A stretch of DNA of 25,261 bases, from positions 1-25,261 of the forward strand of contig JAFAGC010000046.1 of the NCBI GenBank assembly GCA_023423065.1, read 5' to 3'. This DNA comes from Pseudomonadota bacterium. Its GTDB lineage: Bacteria; Pseudomonadota; Gammaproteobacteria; Steroidobacterales; Steroidobacteraceae. The notes beneath the pieces were generated by a model. The model searched no databases and was not told where the DNA came from. It saw only the letters and a list, made by a program, of their open reading frames with translations. Below are positions 1 to 7,014 of this stretch, in pieces (within the stretch, counting starts at the first letter, position 1; the number at the start of each line of letters is the position of its first letter). The position numbers were made by a program, and so were the translations under genes.

Positions 1-40
1 ACCTTACATCGTCGCCGGACGGCCTTTCAGGAGAACAACG

Positions 41-256
41 ATGCGCGGAGGGAACATGACCACGATCCGGATCTTCAAGTTGCTCGGGATGACCGGCCTC
101 GCCATTCTCGCGGCCAGCTTTGCGGCATCCCGCGCTCAGCGCCGAGATGAGGAAAATCGCCGCCGTCTCGACGAGCGCCTCGAAAAGGATCGCTGGGAGA
201 GCGAGGGAGGCGCGAGCCGTTCGGGCCCTGCGACGCCGAGCGCACTGACGAACTAG
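41..256 (+). CDS. small single-TM membrane protein, unknown function
   Basis: A 71-residue protein of no family I recognise. Residues 8-29 form one hydrophobic segment (IRIFKLLGMTGLAILAASFA). A highly charged Arg/Glu/Asp-rich stretch (about 33-54) follows, then a short polar tail. This suggests one membrane helix, or an uncleaved signal anchor, with a soluble charged tail. The ATG at 41 has a good AGGAG at 29-33. A second in-frame ATG at 56 has GGAGGG close upstream, so the protein could begin at residue 6. Codons are G/C-biased like its neighbours, which supports a real gene. A hairpin lies just after the stop, and the next gene is convergent. Confidence 0.55.
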   Translation: MRGGNMTTIRIFKLLGMTGLAILAASFAASRAQRRDEENRRRLDERLEKDRWESEGGASRSGPATPSALTN

Positions 257-271
257 TACTCGTACGTACGC

Positions 272-291
272 GCGGGCGGCGCACCGCCCGC
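272..291. terminator. GC-rich hairpin between convergent genes
   Basis: GCGGGCGG (272-279) pairs perfectly with CCGCCCGC (284-291) around a CGCA loop. It lies 16 bases after the stop of the small membrane protein gene and before the end of the convergent MscS gene. On the plus strand it is followed by ATTTCTC, a weak T-rich tail. It may serve as a terminator for both genes. Confidence 0.5.
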
Positions 292-305
292 ATTTCTCGC
301 CCGCG

Positions 306-1166
306 TCACGTCGGCGTCACCGCGCCGCCGCCGGTCATCGACACCGCCATCTGCGGATGCCGGATCTTCAGTTCGTCGAATATGCATTTGAGCCGCAGCA
401 GGAACTCCCGGCGCACCGGACCCTGGTCAACCGCGGGAACGCGGAACCGCGCGCGCAGCGTGATGCCGCGTTCGCTCCAGCTCTCGATTCCCGAAACCTC
501 GAGCTCGTCGAGGATCCTCGGTCCCCACTCGGCATGCGCGCGCATCTGCACGCCGATTTCGCGCATCGCGTCGATGACCGGCGCGATTTCCTGGTCGAGG
601 GCGATCATCACGTCCATCACGGCGTACGAGAAAGTCCGGCTGGAATTCGTGACCACCCCGATCTCGCCATTAGGGACGAAGTGCACGTTTCCCTGGAAAT
701 CGCGCAGCTGCACGTAGCGCAGCGTGAGGTTCTCGACGACGCCGGACTTGCCGGCGATTTCCACGGCATCACCCTGCCGGATCTGGTTCTCCGCCACGAG
801 AAAGAAGCCCTTGAGGAAATCCTTGACCAGCGTCTGCGCGCCGAACGCGATCGCGATGCCGGCGACGCCGGCGGTCGCGAGGAACGGCATGATCGTGATG
901 CCGACCGCGTTCAGGATCGCGAGTGTCGCGAGCGTCGCGAGGATGAAGGTGATGGTCTTGCGCAGCACCAGGCTTACGGTGGCCGCCCGGCGCCGCGAAT
1001 CGATGTCGTCGGCGTTCATCGCCGAGATCCGCTCGAAGCCCGCGATCAACCGGCGCGCGACGAAGATCAGGATCGTAGTAAGGATCAAGATGGCCGCGAT
1101 GCGAGTACCGGCCTGGATCCAGTCGATCTCGTTGAACCACTTTACGATCTTTACTTCGCCTTCCAT
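306..1166 (-). CDS. MscS-family small-conductance mechanosensitive channel
   Basis: A 286-residue inner-membrane channel of the MscS family, which opens under membrane tension to release solutes during hypo-osmotic shock. Hydrophobic helices lie at about 18-40 and 68-92. The pore helix at about 96-120 carries the family's Gly/Ala-rich pattern (AGVAGIAIAFGAQTLVKDF), followed by the beta-domain signature FLVAENQIRQGDAVEI and the VPNGEI..VTNSSR motif. The length matches the short MscS type. The start at 1166 opens with a Lys/Trp-rich amphipathic segment. It is convergent with the small membrane gene and divergent from the exported protein at 1256, with about 90 bases between. It is probably monocistronic. 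Confidence 0.93.
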   Translation of the reverse strand: MEGEVKIVKWFNEIDWIQAGTRIAAILILTTILIFVARRLIAGFERISAMNADDIDSRRRAATVSLVLRKTITFILATLATLAILNAVGITIMPFLATAGVAGIAIAFGAQTLVKDFLKGFFLVAENQIRQGDAVEIAGKSGVVENLTLRYVQLRDFQGNVHFVPNGEIGVVTNSSRTFSYAVMDVMIALDQEIAPVIDAMREIGVQMRAHAEWGPRILDELEVSGIESWSERGITLRARFRVPAVDQGPVRREFLLRLKCIFDELKIRHPQMAVSMTGGGAVTPT

Positions 1167-1255
1167 CCGCGCAAATTATCGCATGGCCCGAGCCGCTGCA
1201 CTGCACGCGGCACCCACCTACAGCGGGCAAACGTGGGGTCCGAACGCGCCGGGGC

Positions 1256-1645
1256 GTGGAACGACGGCACCATCCCGGGGTGAACTCGGGGATCAGTCGA
1301 CTCCTTACCGTCCTTGCCATGCTGCTTGCGCTGCGGCTCGTGAGCGGCAACGTCGACCATGACGTCGCCGTTTCGCCGATCGACCTGCCCGTCGAGGTCG
1401 CGGACGAGGTCTATCAAGGCGATGAGCGCGAAGGCGACGAGTTCGGGCGCGCCATCGCATTCGTGCGCGAGGGACGGTTGTTCGTGGTGGAGCGGGATGT
1501 GGACATCGTGTTCGCTCTCGAACCTGCCCAGGGTGACATGCCTCCGCTCGTGATGGCCATCGCCCGAGACCTGGCCCCGGAGTACACCGCGACGCAACCC
1601 GCCCCGGTCGTTCTCGCGAACCTGGAACTCGACGGCGCTGACTAG
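1256..1645 (+). CDS. exported or membrane-anchored protein, unknown function
   Basis: I recognise no family. The frame carries strongly G/C third positions. It has a signal-like N-terminus: a short basic region, then LLTVLAMLLALRLV. The mature part of about 95 residues is acidic (VEVADEVYQGDEREGDEFG) and beta-rich (GRLFVVERDVDIVFAL). Both possible starts are GTG: 1256 and 1280. The latter gives a tighter signal peptide (MNSGISRLLTVLAML) and may be the true start. The antisense frame is His/Arg-rich and looks like a shadow. Its TAG stop shares the CTAG at 1642-1645 with the stop of the convergent DUF421 gene. Confidence 0.6.
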   Translation: MERRHHPGVNSGISRLLTVLAMLLALRLVSGNVDHDVAVSPIDLPVEVADEVYQGDEREGDEFGRAIAFVREGRLFVVERDVDIVFALEPAQGDMPPLVMAIARDLAPEYTATQPAPVVLANLELDGAD

Positions 1646-2172
1646 GATGCGCCGGGTGTCGCGCCCTTACGTGGCTTGCCGGCCGCCTCCCCGGCTTCCG
1701 GCATTCGGATCACGCTGATCTGGCCGTCGCCCTCGAGGTACGCGGCCTTGACCTCCTCGAGCCTCTCGATCCCCTGCTCGCGCAGTTTCTCCTGGAGCTC
1801 TTCGACGCTGACGAACTCGCGCCGCAGGTTTCGCCGCTGCAGCACTCCCTTGTGCACGAGTATGAGGCGGCGCGGATTGGCGAAGCGGCGCACCAGCGCA
1901 TATCGGAACGAGAGCCAGTCGAGCAGCCAGTTCCACGCGATGATCGTGAGCACGAGGATCGCGCCCTCGGTGAACGTCGTGTAACCACCGGACATCGCGT
2001 TCTGCGCGGCATCCGCGACGATCACGAGCAGCAGGATATCGGCGATTCCCACGGCGCCGATATCGCGCCGCAGGACGAACCGGAAGATGAGGAACAGCAG
2101 CCAGTAGACCAGCGTGCCGCGCAGCGCCAGCTCTGCGATGGAGACCCGGATGTCGAAGATGTCGGCGATCAT
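1642..2172 (-). CDS. DUF421 (YetF-type) membrane protein
   Basis: A 176-residue protein with three hydrophobic segments (about 17-34, 42-60 and 70-90). The soluble C-terminal domain reads RRLILVHKGVLQRRNLRREFVSVEELQEKLREQGIE..EEVKAAYLEGDGQISVI. This matches the DUF421/YetF family, whose biochemical role is not established. It is the last gene of the minus-strand operon that begins with csbD, 46 bases after the GlsB-like gene. No strong ribosome binding site is visible before the ATG at 2172. It ends at a CTAG shared with the convergent exported-protein gene, so there is no intergenic space. Confidence 0.88.
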   Translation of the reverse strand: MIADIFDIRVSIAELALRGTLVYWLLFLIFRFVLRRDIGAVGIADILLLVIVADAAQNAMSGGYTTFTEGAILVLTIIAWNWLLDWLSFRYALVRRFANPRRLILVHKGVLQRRNLRREFVSVEELQEKLREQGIERLEEVKAAYLEGDGQISVIRMPEAGEAAGKPRKGATPGAS

Positions 2173-2218
2173 TCGATGACGGCCGGCAACATCGACATCC
2201 GGGGATCGGGATGCGCGC

Positions 2219-2488
2219 TCAGCGCACCCGTTTGCGTGTGATCAGGTTGACGATCGCGAGCAGTACCACTGCGCCGAGGAAGGAAACGAACAGGCTCCCG
2301 ACGCTTATCTCGCCCTGGTTGATCGTCCCTGCGCCAACCAAGGGGCTGATGAGCCAGCCGCCGAGCAGTGCGCCGACGATACCCACGACGATGTTCAGGA
2401 AGATGCCCTGATTGGCATCACGTTTCATGACGAGACTGGCGAGCCAACCGATGACACCGCCGATGACCAACCACAGAATGAATCCCAT
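2219..2488 (-). CDS. GlsB/YeaQ/YmgE family small membrane protein
   Basis: An 89-residue, almost entirely hydrophobic protein with three membrane helices (about 3-20, 30-50 and 65-84). It has the Gly-rich pattern of the GlsB/YeaQ/YmgE (transglycosylase-associated) family: LVIGGVIGWLASLVMKRD, GIFLNIVVGIVGALLGGWL. Members are commonly stress-induced; the old name does not imply proven transglycosylase activity. It starts 15 bases after the stop of the sigma-54 activator gene, with AAGGAG just upstream of the ATG. Its place among CsbD, DUF4398 and DUF421 genes supports an envelope or general stress role. Confidence 0.9.
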   Translation of the reverse strand: MGFILWLVIGGVIGWLASLVMKRDANQGIFLNIVVGIVGALLGGWLISPLVGAGTINQGEISVGSLFVSFLGAVVLLAIVNLITRKRVR

Positions 2489-2503
2489 ATCGCTGTCTCC
2501 TTG

Positions 2504-3561
<1,058 letters not shown>

Positions 3562-3565
<4 letters not shown>

Positions 3566-4431
3566 GGCGCACTCGCGAGGGACGCGACCGCGGGCAACAG
3601 GGCCGGAATCACGCCCGCGTCGTTGGAGAGGATGATCTCGACGCGCCGATCGCGCGGGCCCTGGCGCGCCGGCGCCTCCTCCGGCGCGGCAAACCACTCG
3701 CCGTAGCCCAGCGCACGCACGCGCGCGGCATCGATGCCGCGGTTGATGAACGCCATCGCCACCGCGTCGGCGCGGGACTGCGACAGCTCGAGGTTGTACG
3801 AGTGCGCACCCACGCTGTCGGTGAACGCTTCGATCTGCACGCGACGCTCCGGAAGCTCGCGCAGGAATGTCGCGATCAGGTCGAGCGGCGACGCGGCGTC
3901 CGGGTGCAGTTGCGCGCGGCCTTTCGCGAACAGGACCTCGTCGAGCGTGATCACGAGACCGCGCGCCGTGGGCGCGGCGCGCAGTTCGCGCACGAGTCCA
4001 TCCATGAGTTCGGCGCCCCGCTCGTTGCGCTCGTCGGCGAGACGGGTCTCGCGCAGGATCCGCTCGCGCTCGTGTTCGTTGGCGCGGATACGTGCGCGGG
4101 CCGACTGCTCCTGCGCGCGCAGGTCGGCGATGCGCGCGGTCTGTGCCGCCAGGTATGCGTAGTGAGTCGCGACCGGGTCCGCGCCGTATCTGGCGGCGCG
4201 CGCCTCGGCGCGCGAAAGATAGTCGCGGGCGCGCGCGAGCTCCGGACTCGCGTAGCGCGTCACGTCGGCCTTCGCCGCCGCGACATCCACCGCCGCGCGC
4301 TCCTCGCTGAAATCCGCCGGAAGCCGCGGAATCGTCTCGCAAGCAACCAGCCCCAAGGTTGCGAAGCTCGCCAGGGCCGCGAAGGCGCCGAGTCCGAAGG
4401 TGGCGTATCCGGCCCGCATGCGCGCCCTCAT
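3562..4431 (-). CDS. DUF4398 + OmpA-like outer-membrane lipoprotein
   Basis: A 289-residue lipoprotein. The signal peptide ends in a lipobox with Cys31 (LVAC). A DUF4398-type helical region (about 46-112, AAVDVAAAKADV...ASPELARARDYLSRAEA) is followed by a charged coiled coil (about 105-150). The OmpA C-terminal domain (about 160-270) has LFAKGRAQLHPDA, the TDSVG..SYNLELSQSRADAV peptidoglycan-binding pattern and RRVEIILSN. It probably sits in the outer membrane and contacts peptidoglycan non-covalently. The start at 4431 overlaps the previous gene's TGA (ATGA); Met5 (4419) is an alternative. Its own stop overlaps the activator start the same way, so the two are likely translationally coupled. 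Frames extending to 4788 are shadows. Confidence 0.9.
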
Positions 4432-4829
4432 GGAGCCGACAGATCCGGCGCGGCGCCCACGCGCCGCAATGCTTCTTCGCGCAATTCGCGCATCTGTGCG
4501 TCCAGCTGGCCCGCGACCTGCTCCGACTGCTTCGCGCGCGCGGTGTGTTCCGCGAGCTGCGCGTCGACGTCGGCCTGCTCGGCGAGCATCGTCGCGAGAT
4601 CGGCGTCGCGCTTGTCGGCCGCGGCCTGCGCCGCCGCATACTTGGCGCGCGCCTCGGATAGTTCCAGCTGCGCGAAATCGGCGGCCTTGGCGACCTCCGC
4701 GCGCTGGATGGATTGTTCCGCCAGCGCGAGACGTTCGGCGGTGAGCGGCGTCGCCGCGCACGCAACGATTCCGAACGCGGTCACGCACCAGGCGGCATTG
4801 CGCAAACCACTCAGGGTAATCTGGATCAT
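4428..4829 (-). CDS. DUF4398 domain lipoprotein
   Basis: A 133-residue lipoprotein. A signal peptide with lipobox IVAC (Cys24) is followed by a helical Ala/Glu-rich DUF4398 region (TAERLALAEQSIQRAEVAKAADFAQLELSEA...). A long coiled coil ends near the C-terminus. It resembles the N-terminal half of the next gene, so the pair look like paralogues, with the second fused to OmpA. The ATG at 4829 overlaps the CsbD gene's stop as TGATG; a GTG one codon earlier (4832) is also possible. Its stop overlaps the next start (ATGA). The function of DUF4398 is unknown; an envelope stress role fits the operon. Confidence 0.85.
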   Translation of the reverse strand: MIQITLSGLRNAAWCVTAFGIVACAATPLTAERLALAEQSIQRAEVAKAADFAQLELSEARAKYAAAQAAADKRDADLATMLAEQADVDAQLAEHTARAKQSEQVAGQLDAQMRELREEALRRVGAAPDLSAP

Positions 4830-5104
4830 CACGACTCCCGGCCGTTCACACTCGTCGGACCCGGTTCGTCGTCGAACACGAGGTCCTCCTCGTCGAACTC
4901 GTCAATGGCGAGGTTTCGTTCCCAGTTGCGAAGCTGCCGCTCCGCTTCCGTGTGCGAGAGGCCATACACCTCTTCGATTCGCCCCGTGAGCTGCTCGCGC
5001 TGTCCGCCGATCAGGTCGAGTTGATCGTCCGTGAGCCGGCACCAGCGCTCGCGTATGCGGCCCTTCCACTGGGGCCAGTTCCCGGCAATGCGGTCCCAGT
5101 TCAT
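4829..5104 (-). CDS. CsbD-like stress protein
   Basis: A 91-residue soluble protein. It opens with the CsbD pattern (MNWDRIAGNWPQWKGRIRERW, with LTDDQLDLIGGQREQLTGRIEEVYG at 24-48). It ends in an acidic tail (DEFDEEDLVFDDEPG). CsbD/YjbJ proteins are abundant general-stress proteins of unclear activity. The ATG at 5104 has a strong GGAGG 5-10 bases upstream. Longer frames upstream read through non-coding sequence. It is the first gene of the stress operon, and a 427-base divergent intergenic region lies upstream. No strict GG-N10-GC sigma-54 site is present on this strand, so a sigma-70/sigma-S type promoter is more likely (inference). Confidence 0.9.
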   Translation of the reverse strand: MNWDRIAGNWPQWKGRIRERWCRLTDDQLDLIGGQREQLTGRIEEVYGLSHTEAERQLRNWERNLAIDEFDEEDLVFDDEPGPTSVNGRES

Positions 5105-5210
5105 GCTTCCTCCGTCCGCCTTTCCACTTGCGAATCCCATTCTGGAATTCGGCGCACTTGCGCGCACAGCGGCAGGGACCTGCAACGGCGTGGGAGACGC
5201 GACCGCTGCA

Positions 5211-5229
5211 TGTCGGCATTTGTCCGACA
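5211..5229. repeat. inverted repeat, candidate operator
   Basis: TGTCGG (5211-5216) and CCGACA (5224-5229) form a perfect dyad with a 7-base spacer, about 107 bases upstream of the csbD start. A related GTCCGACA-like half site lies at about 5405-5413. It could be a binding site for the operon's own activator or another regulator (inference). Confidence 0.35.
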
Positions 5230-5348
5230 CGCGCCGCGGCACGGCACCCACGCACGCGTCAGGCGGCGGCTGCGCCTGCCCGCGGCTTTCGCCCATGTCT
5301 GCAATGCCCGACCGGCAAGTCCCTGTTTGTAGTTAGTTTGTGCGCCAC

Positions 5349-5387
5349 TGTCGCGATTTGCCGTCGCCCGCGCGGGCGTTTGTCGCG
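5349..5387. repeat. paired TGTCGCG repeats flanking a 14-bp palindrome
   Basis: TGTCGCG occurs at 5349-5355 and 5381-5387. Between them lies the perfect palindrome CGCCCGCGCGGGCG (5365-5378). The block ends about 88 bases upstream of the sigma-54 -24 element, in the usual range for upstream activator sites. Palindromes of G and C arise easily by chance in this genome, so the assignment is tentative. Confidence 0.3.
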
Positions 5388-5474
5388 TGCCGCAAGCACT
5401 TCGCGTCCGACATCCAGTCGCCTGGCACGCGGGGAGAATCCCAAGTTCCTGAAGCACAAGAGCGCCCGCGGAAG

Positions 5475-5490
5475 TGGCACGCGAAATGCT
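5475..5490 (+). promoter_or_regulatory. sigma-54 (-24/-12) promoter of the EF-hand gene
   Basis: TGGCACGCGAAATGCT matches the sigma-54 consensus TGGCACG-N4-TTGCW at all positions but one (A for the first T of TTGC). The invariant GG (5476-5477) and GC (5488-5489) are exactly 10 bases apart. Transcription would start near 5500, giving a leader of about 30 bases before the AAGGAGA/ATG of the EF-hand gene at 5532. The divergent operon encodes a sigma-54 activator, which makes the match more credible. Confidence 0.75.
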
Positions 5491-5531
5491 GCTCCGACCA
5501 CGAATCGAACACAGTGCCAAGGAGACATGCA

Positions 5532-5801
5532 ATGAAGAAGATCCACCTGCTTGCCGTCGCCGCCGTCATGATGATCCCGCTCGCGGGAGTCGCGGGGGAC
5601 GACAAGGAGAAGCCGAAGACATCCGGCCAGAGCAGCGGCTCGTTCGACACGCTCGACACGAACAAGGATGGCCGCATCTCGATGCCCGAGGCTTCGGCCG
5701 ATCCGACGCTCGTCGAGTCGTTCTCGAAAGCCGACAAGAACGGCGACGGGTATCTCGATTCCTCCGAGTACGAGAGCTCCAGCACCAAGCCGCGCATGTA
5801 G
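5532..5801 (+). CDS. secreted EF-hand calcium-binding protein
   Basis: An 89-residue exported protein. It has a signal peptide (about 1-22, MKKIHLLAVAAVMMIPLAGVAG), then a Lys/Ser linker and two canonical 12-residue EF-hand loops. Loop 1 is DTNKDGRISMPE (42-53); loop 2 is DKNGDGYLDSSE (68-79). Both have Asp/Asn/Asp at positions 1, 3 and 5, Gly at 6, a hydrophobic residue at 8 and Glu at 12, so both should bind calcium in the periplasm. The ATG at 5532 has GGAG at 5521-5524 with 7-base spacing. It lies 42 bases after a strong sigma-54 promoter and is followed by a hairpin at 5826-5850, so it is probably a single-gene transcript. Its role is unknown; calcium buffering or a binding partner in envelope stress is inference. 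Confidence 0.92.
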   Translation: MKKIHLLAVAAVMMIPLAGVAGDDKEKPKTSGQSSGSFDTLDTNKDGRISMPEASADPTLVESFSKADKNGDGYLDSSEYESSSTKPRM

Positions 5802-5825
5802 AAAGCACGGCTTGACACGAGACCT

Positions 5826-5850
5826 CCGCGCGGGCGGTGAACCCGCGCGG
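5826..5850 (+). terminator. hairpin terminator after the EF-hand gene
   Basis: CCGCGCGGG (5826-5834) pairs perfectly with CCCGCGCGG (5842-5850) over a 7-base loop. Further pairs extend outward with one mismatch. GGTTCTCTATT follows, only modestly T-rich. It lies 24 bases after the stop. Confidence 0.6.
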
Positions 5851-5924
5851 GGTTCTCTATTGGCGTGCGTCGTATATATTAGGACCCGGTCGGCCTAACT
5901 GGTCGCATCGAGGGCGAAGGGGGA

Positions 5925-6503
5925 ATGGACGAATCACTCGAGAAGGCACTTCTCGACATGGAAGCGCGCGACCAGGCGTTGCGCGGCGAGCTGACCGCCG
6001 CGGGCGAGCTCGACGAGACCTATCATCCAAGACTCGAAGAACTGCACCGGGCGAACGCGGCGCGGCTGCGCCAGATCATCGCGGTATTCGGCTGGCCGGG
6101 CATCGCGCTCGTCGGCGAAAAGGGCGCGAAAGCCGCCTGGCGCGTCGCGTTGCATTCGATCGCGGAGCCCTCGTTCATGAGGCAGTGCCGCGACCTCATC
6201 GACCGCGCCACGGAGATGGGCGATGCGCCACGCTGGCAGTTCGCGATCATCGACGACCGTATCCGCGTGTACGAAGGCCGCCCGCAACGCTACGGCACGC
6301 AGCTACGCATGGGACCCAATGGACTCGAGCCACACCCGATCGAAAACCAGTCGCGCGTGAACTCGATGCGCATGCAGGCGGGATTGCCCCCTTTCGCGCA
6401 GACCCTCGCGCAGGCCCGAGCGCGGGCACAGCCGAAGGTCGACCACGCCGCGCAGGAGAAGGCCGAACTAGAATTCCGCCGCTCCGCAGGCTGGATCGAC
6501 TAA
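5925..6503 (+). CDS. DUF6624 domain protein
   Basis: A 192-residue cytoplasmic protein without signal or membrane segments. It shows the DUF6624 pattern: an N-terminal helical region, GWPGIALVGEKGAKAAWRV (56-74), a His-containing helix (ALHSIAEPSFMRQC), a DDRIRVYEG strand, and the hallmark QRYGTQ at 121-126 followed by Pro-Ile-Glu..VN..R. The family has no assigned reaction. The ATG at 5925 follows AGGGGGA. Its TAA stop (6501-6503) is the first three bases of the inverted-repeat element that begins here, so the present C-terminus may have been set by that insertion. Weak TATATT (5875-5880) lies upstream, without a clear -35. Confidence 0.85.
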   Translation: MDESLEKALLDMEARDQALRGELTAAGELDETYHPRLEELHRANAARLRQIIAVFGWPGIALVGEKGAKAAWRVALHSIAEPSFMRQCRDLIDRATEMGDAPRWQFAIIDDRIRVYEGRPQRYGTQLRMGPNGLEPHPIENQSRVNSMRMQAGLPPFAQTLAQARARAQPKVDHAAQEKAELEFRRSAGWID

Positions 6504-6543
6504 TGGGGACATTCCTCGTTTCCTAGCAAAAGGGGACAGACCT
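6501..6543 (+). repeat. left 43-bp terminal inverted repeat
   Basis: Identical over 43 bases to the reverse complement of 6972-7014. Its first three bases are the TAA stop of the DUF6624 gene. Beyond 6543 similarity continues weakly with a one-base shift (GATTCGA versus CGATTTCG). Confidence 0.95.
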
Positions 6544-6664
6544 GATTCGATGGCCCGCTGCCATCAATTCTTGCGACTCTTCTATTGGCTCTTGGCCACC
6601 AAGCGTGGCGGACAATTATTGCCAGCTACGAGCGAAACGCGGAGATAGTCGCGTCAGTGCGGTG

Positions 6665-6683
6665 CTCGATGAGTCCCGGCGAT
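6665..6683 (+). repeat. inner 19-bp inverted repeat, left copy
   Basis: CTCGATGAGTCCCGGCGAT is the exact reverse complement of 6943-6961. Imperfect similarity continues inward for about 50 further bases (GGCATGG, GCGATGGGG and GCGG blocks in the same order), so this is an eroded longer arm. Confidence 0.8.
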
Positions 6684-6942
6684 CACCGAGGTGAGTGCAC
6701 GGCATGGACGGCGCACATGCGATGGGGCTGAGCGTACGCGGCGCATCCGGCGTTCGCGCAAGGCACGGAGCCGGCAAGGATCATCCTCAGACTGCGCCAG
6801 GCGCCCTCACAGATTGGCAGAGACAGATAACCCGCCCCCGCGGCCGGCGGTCCATCGCCTGGCGCCTTCAATAGCTGGGGCGCGCCGCGGTAGCGAAACC
6901 CATCGTGTGGGCGACGGCCATGCCGTCAACGCGGACGCCGTA

Positions 6943-6961
6943 ATCGCCGGGACTCATCGAG
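6943..6961 (-). repeat. inner 19-bp inverted repeat, right copy
   Basis: Exact reverse complement of 6665-6683, lying 10 bases inside the right terminal repeat. The left inner copy is 121 bases inside the left terminal repeat, so the element is not symmetric. Confidence 0.8.
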
Positions 6962-6971
6962 CCCGAAATCG

Positions 6972-7014
6972 AGGTCTGTCCCCTTTTGCTAGGAAACGAG
7001 GAATGTCCCCATTA
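6972..7014 (-). repeat. right 43-bp terminal inverted repeat
   Basis: Exact reverse complement of 6501-6543. Its outer TTA (7012-7014) is read on the minus strand as the TAA stop of the sugar porter gene. Confidence 0.95.

Larger units (their letters stand above)
5105..5531. other. divergent regulatory intergenic region
   Basis: This 427-base region separates the csbD operon (minus) from the EF-hand gene (plus) and holds no convincing gene. The frames crossing it are Arg/Ser/Pro-rich and lack domains. It contains the sigma-54 promoter at 5475-5490, an inverted repeat TGTCGG-N7-CCGACA at 5211-5229, two TGTCGCG copies at 5349 and 5381 around a 14-bp palindrome, and an isolated TGGCACG at 5423-5429. 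Its size and content fit activator binding with DNA looping. Confidence 0.6.
6501..7014. mobile_element. 514-bp MITE-like element with perfect 43-bp inverted termini
   Basis: The ends, 6501-6543 and 6972-7014, are exact reverse complements over 43 bases. Each contains two GGGGACA copies (TAATGGGGACATTCC and AAAAGGGGACAGACCT). The 428-base interior (6544-6971) has no convincing gene, is less G/C-biased on its left side, and holds a nested 19-bp inverted repeat. GGGGACA/GGGGACAGACC-type termini followed closely by an ATGGCCCG start are, as I recall, typical of REP-associated tyrosine transposase (RAYT) loci. Here ATGGCCCGC appears at 6550 but leads to no transposase. I infer a non-autonomous or decayed element. 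The outermost TA at each end could be a TA target duplication. Confidence 0.7.

Noticed and set aside
5301..5317. Possible minus-strand sigma-54 promoter for csbD
   Set aside because: GG and GC are nine bases apart rather than ten; other minus-strand GG-N10-GC pairs in the region lack the surrounding consensus.
5423..5438. Second TGGCACG, possible sigma-54 -24 box
   Set aside because: At the required 10-base spacing the next bases are GA, not GC, so there is no -12 element.
6544..6971. Transposase remnant inside the inverted-repeat element
   Set aside because: ATGGCCCGC at 6550 opens a 33-residue frame (MARCHQFLRLFYWLL...) without the RAYT catalytic motifs; other frames are short and unrecognisable.
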